A DNA stretch of 64,000 nt from Bordetella parapertussis (GTDB taxonomy: Bacteria > Pseudomonadota > Gammaproteobacteria > Burkholderiales > JACQAP01). The notes under the pieces are model-generated. The model was not told where the DNA came from, ran no database searches, and saw only the letters and a program-made list of their open reading frames with translations. The stretch's first letter is position 1, and the number at the start of each line of letters is the position of its first letter. The translations under genes were made by a program, and so were the position numbers. Positions 28,480 to 37,140 of this stretch are shown here, piece by piece. The stretch spans positions 40,903 through 104,902 of the forward strand of contig CAMDKM010000009.1 in NCBI GenBank assembly GCA_945900965.1, written 5' to 3'.

Positions 28480-29292
28480 TCAAGCGAGTGTCTCAGCCAA
28501 TTCCGCGATATTAGCCACTATAAGGTCGGGCTGATGCGGTGTTTCCCCGAACGGCCGTTTCCGTCTATCGATGAACGCCGTCCGCATTCCGTAGGATTTG
28601 GCGCCGATGCAATCGAAGGCATGGTTGGCGACAAACAGGATACCGGAACGTTCCTGCCCGATGATCTCTTCGGCCTTGGCATAGGTCTTCCAGTGCGGCT
28701 TGAAATAACCGGCCTCCTGCACCGATATGACATGATCGAATGCAAAGCCAATATGCGGCCCGGCGGCTTTGAGCATATCGCGGTCGCCGTTGGAGAGGAT
28801 GGCAAGCTTGTAACCCTTGGCCCGGAGCTTTTTCAGTGCTTCGACCACATCGGGAAATGGCTTGAGCGTCTCGATCTGGCTGACGAGCCAGCGGACCTCG
28901 TCTTTCGTGTAGGCAATCCGGCAGCGGTCCATGACATGGGCCACCGCGCGCTGGCTGATCTCCCGGTAGGCCGTATGGCCCCGATCGCACAGCGAATCGA
29001 TCATCGAGTTCTCGAAGTGCGTCCGGCGCCACCAGGTAACAAAGCTGTTCGGCTCGCCGGTCCAGCCCTTTTGTTTCAGGAACGGCGCGACGGCCTCGGT
29101 GAGGCCTTTCTGGATATCGACGATAGTTCCGTACTGGTCGAAGGCCAAGGCCTTGATTTCGCGTTTCTGGATGTCGGAATTCTTCATCGAAGCGTTACGA
29201 TTGGCCCGCGACATGAACAGCACATGGGCGCCGAAAGAGCAGGTCTGCTTGAATATCGCTCTCGCCATGGGCGTCTTGCAATATTCCTCCAT
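28480..29292 (-). CDS. haloacid dehalogenase type II (HAD superfamily)
   Basis: ALAFDQYGTIVDIQKGL, LAILSNGDRDML, GILFVANHAFDCIGAKSYGMRTAFIDR; start may be internal near 29190. Confidence 0.88.
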   Translation of the reverse strand: MEEYCKTPMARAIFKQTCSFGAHVLFMSRANRNASMKNSDIQKREIKALAFDQYGTIVDIQKGLTEAVAPFLKQKGWTGEPNSFVTWWRRTHFENSMIDSLCDRGHTAYREISQRAVAHVMDRCRIAYTKDEVRWLVSQIETLKPFPDVVEALKKLRAKGYKLAILSNGDRDMLKAAGPHIGFAFDHVISVQEAGYFKPHWKTYAKAEEIIGQERSGILFVANHAFDCIGAKSYGMRTAFIDRRKRPFGETPHQPDLIVANIAELAETLA

Positions 29293-29501
29293 CGCGAATT
29301 AGGCAAGGGGGTGACCCCTCATCCACTTTTTCTCTCGTTGCGTACTTCGTGCCCGAATTCAAGAAAACATTACGTACCTATAACCCAGATGCGGTTCCAG
29401 CGCGGCGCCGAAGGGCTTATTTGGCGGAGGATGTCTGCCATCGACAGGATGTAGTTAATCTTATGATTTCGCGAACCCCTTACAAACCGCAATCCATTAG
29501 G

Positions 29502-29756
29502 TTAGCCGACGATTTTGTCGTACTCTCCGTGGGTTCCAATCCAGATCCACAGGATTCCATCATCGACTTCAGTACCGAGAGCTCGGTAGCTCCCGCCAAT
29601 CCGCACCGACCACAGTTTTCCCAGACCTTTAAAATGAAGCGAAGGACGCTTCGGATCGCGCTTGAGTAGAGCGTAGTTTTTATCCGCCAGTAAGCGTGCC
29701 GCTGCGGGAAGGTCGCCGTATGGTGCCCAGAATCGCGATGAGGCGTCATGTTTCAA
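29502..29756 (-). CDS. RelE/ParE-like toxin of a type II TA pair
   Basis: LHFKGLGKLWSVRIGGSYRALGTEVDDGILWIWIGTHGEYDKIV is a RelE/HigB-like C-terminal pattern; overlaps antitoxin. Confidence 0.78.
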   Translation of the reverse strand: MKHDASSRFWAPYGDLPAAARLLADKNYALLKRDPKRPSLHFKGLGKLWSVRIGGSYRALGTEVDDGILWIWIGTHGEYDKIVG

Positions 29757-29953
29757 ATCGGACGAGTGTTGCCGACCTTATGGTCAGCAAGCGCATCTGA
29801 AACCAGTTTGTCCAACTTTCCGGCTTCCGAATCGGCAGCGATTTGCTTGTCCCACATCGGGGCATCAAATTCCACGAACCATTCGCGGAATTGTTTCAAC
29901 TTTTCCGACGAAAGCTTCTGAACGTGCTCTTCCAGCTTTTCCAGTTCACTCAT
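29753..29953 (-). CDS. antitoxin partner of the RelE/ParE-like toxin
   Basis: MSELEKLEEHVQKLSSEKLKQFREWFVEFDAPMWDKQIAADSEAGKLDKLVSDAL; ATG overlaps toxin start. Confidence 0.78.
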   Translation of the reverse strand: MSELEKLEEHVQKLSSEKLKQFREWFVEFDAPMWDKQIAADSEAGKLDKLVSDALADHKVGNTRPI

Positions 29954-30104
29954 GTTGGTGTCTCGATGTTTGCGGATATTTGCCTTCAGTTACGATCGCG
30001 ATCCATCGCGCCCGCTTGGTCAGGGCAAGTAACTTGCCTTGACCACGCAACAGACTCACGACCGCATTGGTGTCGAGCAAACAGCGCTCAGGCGGGCCAT
30101 TCAT
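29946..30104 (-). pseudogene. truncated PIN-domain (VapC) toxin
   Basis: ERCLLDTNAVVSLLRGQGKLLALTKRARWIAI then out of frame/stop; about 50 aa against about 130 expected. Confidence 0.65.
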
Positions 30105-30318
30105 TGCGCAAAGTGCGCTGCTGCTCCAGCGCATCGCCGGACCAACACAGGCGCCTGGCCAAATCGGAAAAGTCGTAACCGGGCGCGCGAGGAACCGCAG
30201 ACGACACCGACTCGATTACCAGCACCAATTCCACCTCTCCAGAAGGCAAGGTGGTGGGCACATCGAGGCGCAGATGTCCATCCTCGTCGACTTGGCTCTT
30301 GAATTTGAGGGTTTGCAT
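30088..30318 (-). CDS. small antitoxin-like protein upstream of truncated VapC
   Basis: MQTLKFKSQVDEDGHLRLDVPTTLPSGEVELVLVIESV; overlaps PIN remnant. Confidence 0.65.
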   Translation of the reverse strand: MQTLKFKSQVDEDGHLRLDVPTTLPSGEVELVLVIESVSSAVPRAPGYDFSDLARRLCWSGDALEQQRTLRNEWPA

Positions 30319-30366
30319 GCATACACTTCTAGCTGCCCATGCTATACAGCATCGGCCCAAGCGGCA

Positions 30367-30408
30367 AGTTTTAGAGTGACAGTTTTAGAGTGACAGTTTT
30401 AGAGTGAT
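30367..30408. repeat. three tandem 14-bp repeats AGTTTTAGAGTGAC/T
   Basis: agttttagagtgac agttttagagtgac agttttagagtgat. Confidence 0.95.
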
Positions 30409-30488
30409 AGGTTTCCCCCCAATCCCCCTTTTGCAGACCGCTCTTTCGTCCTAATATGGGACCTATTCGGCAAATTGGGCTCTCGCAA

Positions 30489-30722
30489 ATGGCAACTTCA
30501 CGGCAAGTATTTGAAATCACCGCGGGAGAAATTGCGGGCGAATTGAGGCGTCGTGGCATTGGGTCAGATGAACGCGTGACGCTTACTATTGAGCCCGATC
30601 AGGAAATCATCCCGGGCCGGCGGGAATCCCGCGCCCGGGTTGTCGCTGCCGGGCTGACGGATGAAGATATCGACCGACTGGTAAAGCAAGCTCAGAAGGA
30701 AGTGGAACCGCCTGGCGGATGA
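30489..30722 (+). CDS. antitoxin-like protein
   Basis: MATSRQVFEITAGEIAGELRRRGIGSDERVTLTIEPDQEI; overlaps following PIN fragment by ATGA. Confidence 0.65.
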   Translation: MATSRQVFEITAGEIAGELRRRGIGSDERVTLTIEPDQEIIPGRRESRARVVAAGLTDEDIDRLVKQAQKEVEPPGG

Positions 30723-30925
30723 AGATTGTCGTCGATACCAACGTATTTGTGAGCGTGGCCCACAGTGCGTGCCGCCAGCAACCTAAATCATGCTCTTCCG
30801 TCCTTCAATTCCTTTCACCCATTCTCAGACGAACCGCCAAGCAAAGTCAGCATCGCAAACCTGCTCAACCAGCGCACCATCGTGCTGGAGGTCCCAGTAC
30901 TGGAAATCCAGAATTGCTATCATAA
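30719..30925 (+). pseudogene. truncated/frameshifted PIN-domain toxin
   Basis: MKIVVDTNVFVSV PIN start, then non-PIN sequence. Confidence 0.65.
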
Positions 30926-30971
30926 ATGATGAGTGATATCGTATAGGTGTCAATTTAACGGAGTGATAGCT

Positions 30972-31208
30972 ATGGCAGCCGTGACCATCAGAAATTTACC
31001 GGATGAAACCCTGCGCGCCCTCAAGAAACGCGCCGAACAGGGTGGACGCAGTACGGAGGCTGAAATGCGTGTGATCTTGCAGAATGCGGTACGCCCACAG
31101 CGCGGAATGGGAACGGTATTGGCGGAAATCGGCCGAAAACATGGGGGTGTTGAATTTCCGAAGACGCGCAAGCGTAGCCCGGTGCGGCCGGTGAACTTTG
31201 ATTCATGA
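30972..31208 (+). CDS. FitA-like ribbon-helix-helix antitoxin
   Basis: MAAVTIRNLPDETLRALKKRAEQGGRSTEAEMRVILQNAV. Confidence 0.88.
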   Translation: MAAVTIRNLPDETLRALKKRAEQGGRSTEAEMRVILQNAVRPQRGMGTVLAEIGRKHGGVEFPKTRKRSPVRPVNFDS

Positions 31209-31624
31209 TTATTCTGGATACGAATCTTGTCTGCGAACCCCTCAAACCGAAGCCTCATGCTGCGGTGTTGGCCTGGTTGGATCGTCAAGCGCCGGAAACG
31301 CTCTATCTCACTACGATTACGTTGGCTGAGCTACAGGCGGGCATCGAGGTCTTACCAGTAGGGAAACGTCGCAAGGCGTTGCAGGAAGTGACGAGAGAAT
31401 TAGTTGCCCAGTTTGAGGGGCGCATCCTGTCGTTCGATCAGGGCAGCGCAAACGCGTTTGGACTCGTGGTCGCGGGCACGCAAGCAGCGGGCAATGCGAT
31501 TCACTTTGGTGATGGCGCGATCGCCGCGATCGCCATCAGTCGAAGTTTCGTACTGGCGACCCGAAATGTACGGGACTATAAGGGCGCGGGCATCGAATTG
31601 ATTAACCCTTGGAACGCATCCTAA
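31205..31624 (+). CDS. FitB/VapC-like PIN-domain toxin
   Basis: MIILDTNLVCEPLKP, LYLTTITLAELQAGIEVLPVGKRR, FGDGAIAAIAISRSFVLATRNVRDYKG. Confidence 0.9.
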   Translation: MIILDTNLVCEPLKPKPHAAVLAWLDRQAPETLYLTTITLAELQAGIEVLPVGKRRKALQEVTRELVAQFEGRILSFDQGSANAFGLVVAGTQAAGNAIHFGDGAIAAIAISRSFVLATRNVRDYKGAGIELINPWNAS

Positions 31625-31796
31625 GAAATCTCTTTAAGCCTGCATCGTCTGCCCCAAGCGACGGGCTTTTGCTCAATGCCATGGTAACTTTGACGTTGTC
31701 TTCCTTAAAAACAAGTTTATCCGGCCTGGATAGAAAGTCATCGATGACCCGGAGCCTGCCCATCGGTTCATTTGTATATTTAACTTTGCTCTTCAT
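31602..31796 (-). pseudogene. CopG/BrnA-type antitoxin remnant
   Basis: MKSKVKYTNEPMGRLRVIDDFLSRPDKLVFKEDNVKVTMALSK then aberrant C-terminus. Confidence 0.6.
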
Positions 31797-31990
31797 AGAT
31801 TTTCGTGCCTCTGCGCCAGTAACCGGCGCCAAGTATGCGAATGATGCCCTCACGGTAGGTAAAACGAACCGTTAAGGCTCCGTACCCAACCCAGCCTATG
31901 CAGTAGTGCCGTATTTCACCGTGACTGTGGCTCAGGTCTTCGCCTCAGAATATCCCAGATCGGCGAATTGGCGTGTTTCGAGATTGTCTT
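31785..31990 (-). pseudogene. BrnT-like toxin remnant
   Basis: Reverse strand reads GEDLSHSHGEIRHYCIGWVGYGALTVRFTYREGIIRILGAGYWRRGTKIYEEQS* with an in-frame stop immediately upstream. Confidence 0.6.
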
Positions 31991-32050
31991 TATGTCCAGT
32001 CATTTACAATGATTTTATTGAGGAAGGGAAACCCGCCTTGTTCAAGAAGT

Positions 32051-32080
32051 CTGGATTCCCGTTTCCACGGGAGTGACATT
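32051..32080 (-). repeat. dRS3-like core, partial copy
   Basis: ctggattcccgtttccacgggagtgacatt is the reverse of aatgtcattcccgt...acgggaatccag. Confidence 0.75.
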
Positions 32081-32186
32081 TCGGAGCGCCATCCAGTGTT
32101 TGCCTAAAATGCCAAAAACTCAATAGTGATAGGCTTCGGCGAAAATCAAAACGCACGGTACTGCCGCGGGCTGATACCTACAAGAA

Positions 32187-34049
32187 ATGTCTTCCCTATT
32201 GATCCAAATCCTGAGCGGGTTGGCGCATGCGTCCACGTTGTTCCTGGTGGCTTGCGGACTATCGATCATTTTTGGCGTGACCCGTATCGTCAATTTCGCC
32301 CACGGTTCGTTCTACATGCTGGGGGCGTATCTGGCGTACAGCATTACGGCGTTCCTGACGCCGGCCATGGGCGGGGTGGGGTTCTGGGGGGCGCTGTTTC
32401 TGGCGGCGGTAGTGGTGGGGCTTGTGGGCGTGGTGGTGGAAGTGGTTATTCTTCGGCGAATATATCGCGCGCCGGAACTATTTCAGTTACTGGCGACCTT
32501 CGGTGTGGTGCTGCTGGTGCAGGATGCGGCGCTGTGGATTTGGGGACGGGAGGATTTGTTCGCGGGGCGGGCGCCGGGGCTGAAGGGCACGGTGGAGATT
32601 TTTGGCGAGCGGTTTCCGCAGTATCACCTGTTCCTGATCGTGCTCGGGCCGATCGTGCTGGGGCTTCTCTGGCTGCTGTTCAACCGCACGCGTTGGGGCA
32701 CGCTGGTGCGCGCCGCGACGGAGGATCGGGAGATGACAGGGGCGCTAGGGGTAAACCAGCGTTGGCTATTTACCGGCGTGTTATTCCTGGGCTCGATGCT
32801 GGCCGGTTTGGGCGGGGCCTTGCAGATTCCCAAGGAAGCGGTGAACTTGCAGATGGATATTCACATCATCACCGAGGCCTTTGTGGTGGTGGTGATCGGC
32901 GGGCTGGGTAGTGTGGCCGGCGCCTATCTCGCGGCGCTTCTGGTGGGAGAAATTTCCGCGCTGGGAATTCTGTTGTTTCCGCAGGCGACGCTGGTGTTGC
33001 CGTTTCTGGTGATGGCGCTGGTGCTGGTGCTTCGCCCATACGGGTTGCTCGGCGTTGCGGAAGGGCGAGGGCGCTCTGCGGGCACGGCTTCGGAGACTTA
33101 TCTTAAACCGCCGTCGCGGAATTTTGTATTGGGTGTGTTAATCGGCTTTGCGGTGTTGACGCTCGCGCCGCTTGTGGCTGGGGACTACGCGCTGTTGTTG
33201 CTGACCGAGTTCATGATCTTCGGGCTGTTCGCGGTGAGTCTGCATTTCATCATGTCGATTGGCGGCATGGTGTCCTTCGGCCACGCGGCGTTTTTCGGGC
33301 TGGGCGCTTATGTCGCCGCGCTGGTATCGAGTCGGCTTGCGCTCTCGATGGAATTCGCCATTGTCCTGGCGCCGCTGGGTGCCGCGCTGGGCGCGCTGAT
33401 CTTCGGCTGGTTCTGCATCCGACTCTCCGGTGTGTACCTCGCCATGTTGACGCTCGCCTTCGCGCAAATTCTCTGGTCGGGCGCCTTTCAGTTCGCATGG
33501 ACCGGTGGCGACAATGGCGTGCTTGGTGTCTGGCCCTCAGCGTGGGCGGGGTCGAAGGCCGTGTATTTTTATCTGACGCTGGTATTGAGCGCAGGGGCCA
33601 TCGCCCTGGCATGGCGTGCGATTTTTTCGCCGTTCGGTTATGCACTGCGGGCGGGGCGCGATTCGCCGCTGCGCTCCGAGGCGATTGGCATCAACGTGCG
33701 TCGCCAGCAATGGCTGGCCTTTGCATTCGCCGGCGCGCTGGCGGGGTTGGCGGGCGCGCTTTACGTCTTTCACAAAGGATCGGTGTTTCCCAATGTGTTG
33801 TCGATCCCGCAGTCGGTGGATGCGCTGGTGATGGTGCTGATGGGGGGCATTCAAACGATTACCGGGCCGGTGGTCGGCGCGGCTGCTTATCACTATTTGC
33901 AAACGGAAATCATGCGTGCGACAGAATACTGGCGCGCCATTCTGGGTGGAGTGATTCTGCTGGGCGTGACGATATTTCCGCGCGGCATAGTCGGCACCTT
34001 GAGCGGGCTGCGGGCAGGGCAAGTTGTCAGCGGAGCGACATCGCCATGA
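32187..34049 (+). CDS. fused branched-chain-type ABC transporter permease (LivH-LivM fusion)
   Basis: LivH-like ACGLSIIFGVTRIVNFAHGSFYMLGAY then LivM-like GGMVSFGHAAFFGLGAYVAAL in a single 620-aa ORF. Confidence 0.93.
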   Translation: MSSLLIQILSGLAHASTLFLVACGLSIIFGVTRIVNFAHGSFYMLGAYLAYSITAFLTPAMGGVGFWGALFLAAVVVGLVGVVVEVVILRRIYRAPELFQLLATFGVVLLVQDAALWIWGREDLFAGRAPGLKGTVEIFGERFPQYHLFLIVLGPIVLGLLWLLFNRTRWGTLVRAATEDREMTGALGVNQRWLFTGVLFLGSMLAGLGGALQIPKEAVNLQMDIHIITEAFVVVVIGGLGSVAGAYLAALLVGEISALGILLFPQATLVLPFLVMALVLVLRPYGLLGVAEGRGRSAGTASETYLKPPSRNFVLGVLIGFAVLTLAPLVAGDYALLLLTEFMIFGLFAVSLHFIMSIGGMVSFGHAAFFGLGAYVAALVSSRLALSMEFAIVLAPLGAALGALIFGWFCIRLSGVYLAMLTLAFAQILWSGAFQFAWTGGDNGVLGVWPSAWAGSKAVYFYLTLVLSAGAIALAWRAIFSPFGYALRAGRDSPLRSEAIGINVRRQQWLAFAFAGALAGLAGALYVFHKGSVFPNVLSIPQSVDALVMVLMGGIQTITGPVVGAAAYHYLQTEIMRATEYWRAILGGVILLGVTIFPRGIVGTLSGLRAGQVVSGATSP

Positions 34050-34816
34050 GCCTGCTGGAAGTGAATGGACTGTGTCGGCGCTTTGGCGGCGTGGAAGCGG
34101 TAAAGGACGTGTCCTTCCGTCTGGAAGCCGGAGAACTGCTGGCGCTGATCGGGCCGAACGGGGCGGGCAAATCCACTTGCTTCAATCTGCTCAACGGGCA
34201 GTTGTGGCCGGATCGCGGACAGGTGAAATTGGAGGGCCGCGATATCACCGCGCTGAAGCCGCGCGAACGCTGGGCGCTCGGCGTGGGGCGGACCTTTCAG
34301 ATCACTGCGACCTTCAGCTCGATGAGCGTGCGCGAAAACGTGCAGATGGTTCTGCTCTCGGCGGCACGGCGGCTGAACGGGTTCTGGACCCGGGCCTCGA
34401 AGTGTTATCAGGCGCAGGCCGATGCACTGCTGGAAAAGGTCGGCATGTTGACCCAGGCGCAGCGCCCCTGCGGGCTGCTGGCCTATGGGGATGTGAAGCG
34501 CGTTGAGCTGGCGATGGCACTGGCATCGCGTCCACGCCTGCTGCTGATGGACGAGCCCACCGCCGGCATGGCGCCGGGCAAGCGCGACGCCTTGATGGTG
34601 CTGACGGCTTCGCTGGCCAGGGAGCAGGGCATCGGCGTGTTGTTCACCGAACACAGCATGGACGTGGTGTTCACCCATGCTCGGCGGGTCCTGGTGATGG
34701 CGCGCGGGCGGCTCATCGCCGAAGGCGACCCGGCCAGCGTGAGGGAAAATGCCGAGGTGAAGTCGATCTACTTCGGCACCGGCGCGACTTTCCGGCCGCA
34801 TCCGGCTCTGTCATGA
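34046..34816 (+). CDS. ABC transporter ATP-binding protein (LivG-like)
   Basis: MSLLEVNGLCRRFGGVEAVKDVSF, GPNGAGKST, LLLMDEPTAGM; start at 34046 inside ORF 33497..34816. Confidence 0.93.
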   Translation: MSLLEVNGLCRRFGGVEAVKDVSFRLEAGELLALIGPNGAGKSTCFNLLNGQLWPDRGQVKLEGRDITALKPRERWALGVGRTFQITATFSSMSVRENVQMVLLSAARRLNGFWTRASKCYQAQADALLEKVGMLTQAQRPCGLLAYGDVKRVELAMALASRPRLLLMDEPTAGMAPGKRDALMVLTASLAREQGIGVLFTEHSMDVVFTHARRVLVMARGRLIAEGDPASVRENAEVKSIYFGTGATFRPHPALS

Positions 34817-35526
34817 GTGCGTCATTGCTCAGTGTGCGGAATCTTCGTGCCTGGTATGGCCGGGCGCAGATCCTTTATGACCTGGATTTCGAAGTAGCAC
34901 GCGGGGAAGTGGTGGCCTTGATGGGGCGTAACGGAGCGGGCAAGTCCACCACCTTCAAGGCGCTCATGGGTCTGCTGGATCGGGCCGAGGGCGAGATTGT
35001 GTTCGACGGCCTCGCGTTGCGCGGTCAGGAGCCGTATCGCATCGCCCGTGTCGGGTTGGGCTATGTGCCGGAAGACCGGCGCATTTATTCAGGCCTGACC
35101 GTGACCGAAAATCTCGAAGTGGGAAGACAGGCACCGCGCACCAACGCGCCGCACTGGACTGCGGAAAAACTTTTCCAACTGTTTCCCAATTTGGGTGAAA
35201 TGCGCGATCGTCCGGGCGGGCAAATGAGCGGCGGGGAACAACAGATGCTGACCGTGGCGCGCACCCTGATGGGCAACCCGCTCCTGGTGCTGCTCGACGA
35301 ACCCTCCGAGGGTCTCGCGCCAAAAATCGTGGAAGACATGGCCAACACCATCCTGGAGTTGAAGAAGGAAGGCCTTTCGGTGATGTTGTCGGAGCAGAAT
35401 CTGCACTTCGCGCGCCTGGTCTGCGACTGCGCCTACCTGATCGAAAAAGGCCAGGTACGCTTCGCGGGCAGCATGGCGGAACTGGAAGCCAACGAAGACG
35501 TTCGCCGTGCTTACTTGACGATATGA
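34813..35526 (+). CDS. ABC transporter ATP-binding protein (LivF-like)
   Basis: LMGRNGAGKSTTFKALMGLL, GYVPEDRRIYSGLTVTENLEV, MSGGEQQMLTVARTLMGNP. Confidence 0.93.
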   Translation: MSASLLSVRNLRAWYGRAQILYDLDFEVARGEVVALMGRNGAGKSTTFKALMGLLDRAEGEIVFDGLALRGQEPYRIARVGLGYVPEDRRIYSGLTVTENLEVGRQAPRTNAPHWTAEKLFQLFPNLGEMRDRPGGQMSGGEQQMLTVARTLMGNPLLVLLDEPSEGLAPKIVEDMANTILELKKEGLSVMLSEQNLHFARLVCDCAYLIEKGQVRFAGSMAELEANEDVRRAYLTI

Positions 35527-35536
35527 AAAGTCGAAA

Positions 35537-35920
35537 CAACAAAACGCTTTTAACACGAAGGACACGAAGGTAACACGAAGGAACACGAAGGAAAATAATG
35601 GCGAAAATGTGATTCTCGATTAGGGGAGGGAAAGTTCCACGCTCTTAACACGAAGGACGTGAAGGAAAGTCCGGACAAAAATCCCATCCTAAATGAAGGG
35701 CGGAAAAATCAAACGCTTTTAACACGAAGGACACGAAGGTAACACGAAGGAACACGAAGGAACACGAAGGAAAACCATAACGAAAATCCCGTTGAGTGAG
35801 GATCATCAATTGGTTCAGGACACAATGCGAACGTTTTCTTGATCTTGATTTCCTTCGTGCGTTTTTGGTTTTCCTTCGTGTTCCTTCGTGTTACCTTCGT
35901 GTTGACGCGTTTTGTTTTAC
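35537..35920. repeat. Family A element (CACGAAGG type), multi-arm copy
   Basis: Three left arms (aacacgaaggacacgaaggtaacacgaagg...) and one right arm ccttcgtgttccttcgtgttaccttcgtgttgacgcg. Confidence 0.9.
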
Positions 35921-35947
35921 GCAGTAAACGATGGCAGGAGAGTGAAC

Positions 35948-37138
35948 ATGGCGGTGGAAACGGACACATCGAGCAAGGGTAAACTTGTCATTCGCAACGT
36001 CGGGTTGATGTTGTCGGGCGACATTGACCGGCCGATTCTGGATGCGGATACGGTGGTGGCGGTCGATGGGCTGATCACAGCAGTGGGCAAGGAAAAGGAC
36101 TGCGACACCTCGAAGGCCGATACTGTGATCGATGTGCGCGGAACCTGTTTGGCGCCGGGTTTGATCGACAGCCATGTACATCCAGTGTTTGGCGACTGGA
36201 CGCCGCGGCAGAACCAGCTCGGCTGGATCGACTCGACGTTGAACGGCGGGGTCACCACCATGATCTCGGCGGGGGAAGTGCATCTGCCCGGGCGACCCAA
36301 GGACATTGTCGGGCTCAAGGCGCTGGCCATCACCGCGCAACGCGCGTTCCATAATTTCCGGCCAGGCGGCGTCAAGGTGCTGGCTGGCGCGCCGATCATT
36401 GAACGAGGCATGGTGGAGTCGGATTTCAGTGAGCTCGCCCAGGCGGGCGTCACCCTGCTGGGCGAAGTGGGACTGGGTTCGGTGAAGGCGGGCGCGGAGG
36501 CGCGGCAGATGGTGGCCTGGGCGCGCAAGTACGGCATCCAGAGCACCATCCACACCGGTGGGCCATCGATCCCCGGTTCCGGCCTGATCGACAAGGATGT
36601 GGTGCTGGAGGCCGACGCGGATATCATCGGCCACATCAATGGTGGCCATACCGCCTTGTCCGAAGCCCATGTCTGCGAATTGTGCGAGCGCTCCACCCGC
36701 GCCATCGAGATCGTCCATAACGGCAATGAAAAAGTTGGCATCGCGGCCGTGCAAGCGGCGCGCGACGGCAAATGTCTGCATCGAGTCATTCTCGGCACCG
36801 ACGGGCCCGCCGGCTCGGGCGTGCAGCCGCTGGGCATTCTGCGCATGGTGGCGCTGATCTCCAGCCTGGGTGGCATTCCCGCCGAACAGGCATTTTGTTT
36901 TGCGACCGGCAACACCGCGCGCATCCGCAAACTCAATTCCGGCCTAATTGAGACGGGACGGGCGGCGGATTTTGTGTTCATGGACCGGGCCCAGCACACC
37001 GCCGGGCGCACGCTGCTTGAAAGCGTGGCGCTGGGGGATATTCCGGGCGTGGGGATGGTGGTGATCGACGGGGTGGTACGCTGCGAGCGCAGCCGCAATA
37101 CGCCCCCTGCGACGGAGGTGCCGGTTTTGCATTACTAA
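35948..37138 (+). CDS. amidohydrolase, enamidase-like (1,4,5,6-tetrahydro-6-oxonicotinate ring opening)
   Basis: LIDSHVHPVFGDWTPRQNQ, GGVTTMISAGEVHLPGRPKD, GEVGLGSVKAG, HTGGPSIPGSG, GHINGGHTALS, SRNTPPA, which match what I recall of E. barkeri enamidase. Confidence 0.85.
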   Translation: MAVETDTSSKGKLVIRNVGLMLSGDIDRPILDADTVVAVDGLITAVGKEKDCDTSKADTVIDVRGTCLAPGLIDSHVHPVFGDWTPRQNQLGWIDSTLNGGVTTMISAGEVHLPGRPKDIVGLKALAITAQRAFHNFRPGGVKVLAGAPIIERGMVESDFSELAQAGVTLLGEVGLGSVKAGAEARQMVAWARKYGIQSTIHTGGPSIPGSGLIDKDVVLEADADIIGHINGGHTALSEAHVCELCERSTRAIEIVHNGNEKVGIAAVQAARDGKCLHRVILGTDGPAGSGVQPLGILRMVALISSLGGIPAEQAFCFATGNTARIRKLNSGLIETGRAADFVFMDRAQHTAGRTLLESVALGDIPGVGMVVIDGVVRCERSRNTPPATEVPVLHY

Positions 37139-37140
37139 TG

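Noticed and set aside
28480-29292. HAD dehalogenase as part of nicotinate pathway
   Set aside because: Opposite strand to the catabolic genes and no known chemistry in this route; considered a neighbour only.
29349-29669. 106-aa plus-strand ORF as a gene
   Set aside because: Overlaps the RelE-like toxin on the opposite strand, which has better family support.
35537-35920. Possible CRISPR or integron attC sites
   Set aside because: Short degenerate tandem arms with complementary right arm, no unique spacers, no integrase; fits an inverted-repeat element.
35917-37098. 393-aa minus-strand ORF opposite enamidase
   Set aside because: Ser/Thr/Pro-rich shadow ORF; the plus strand carries consistent amidohydrolase motifs.
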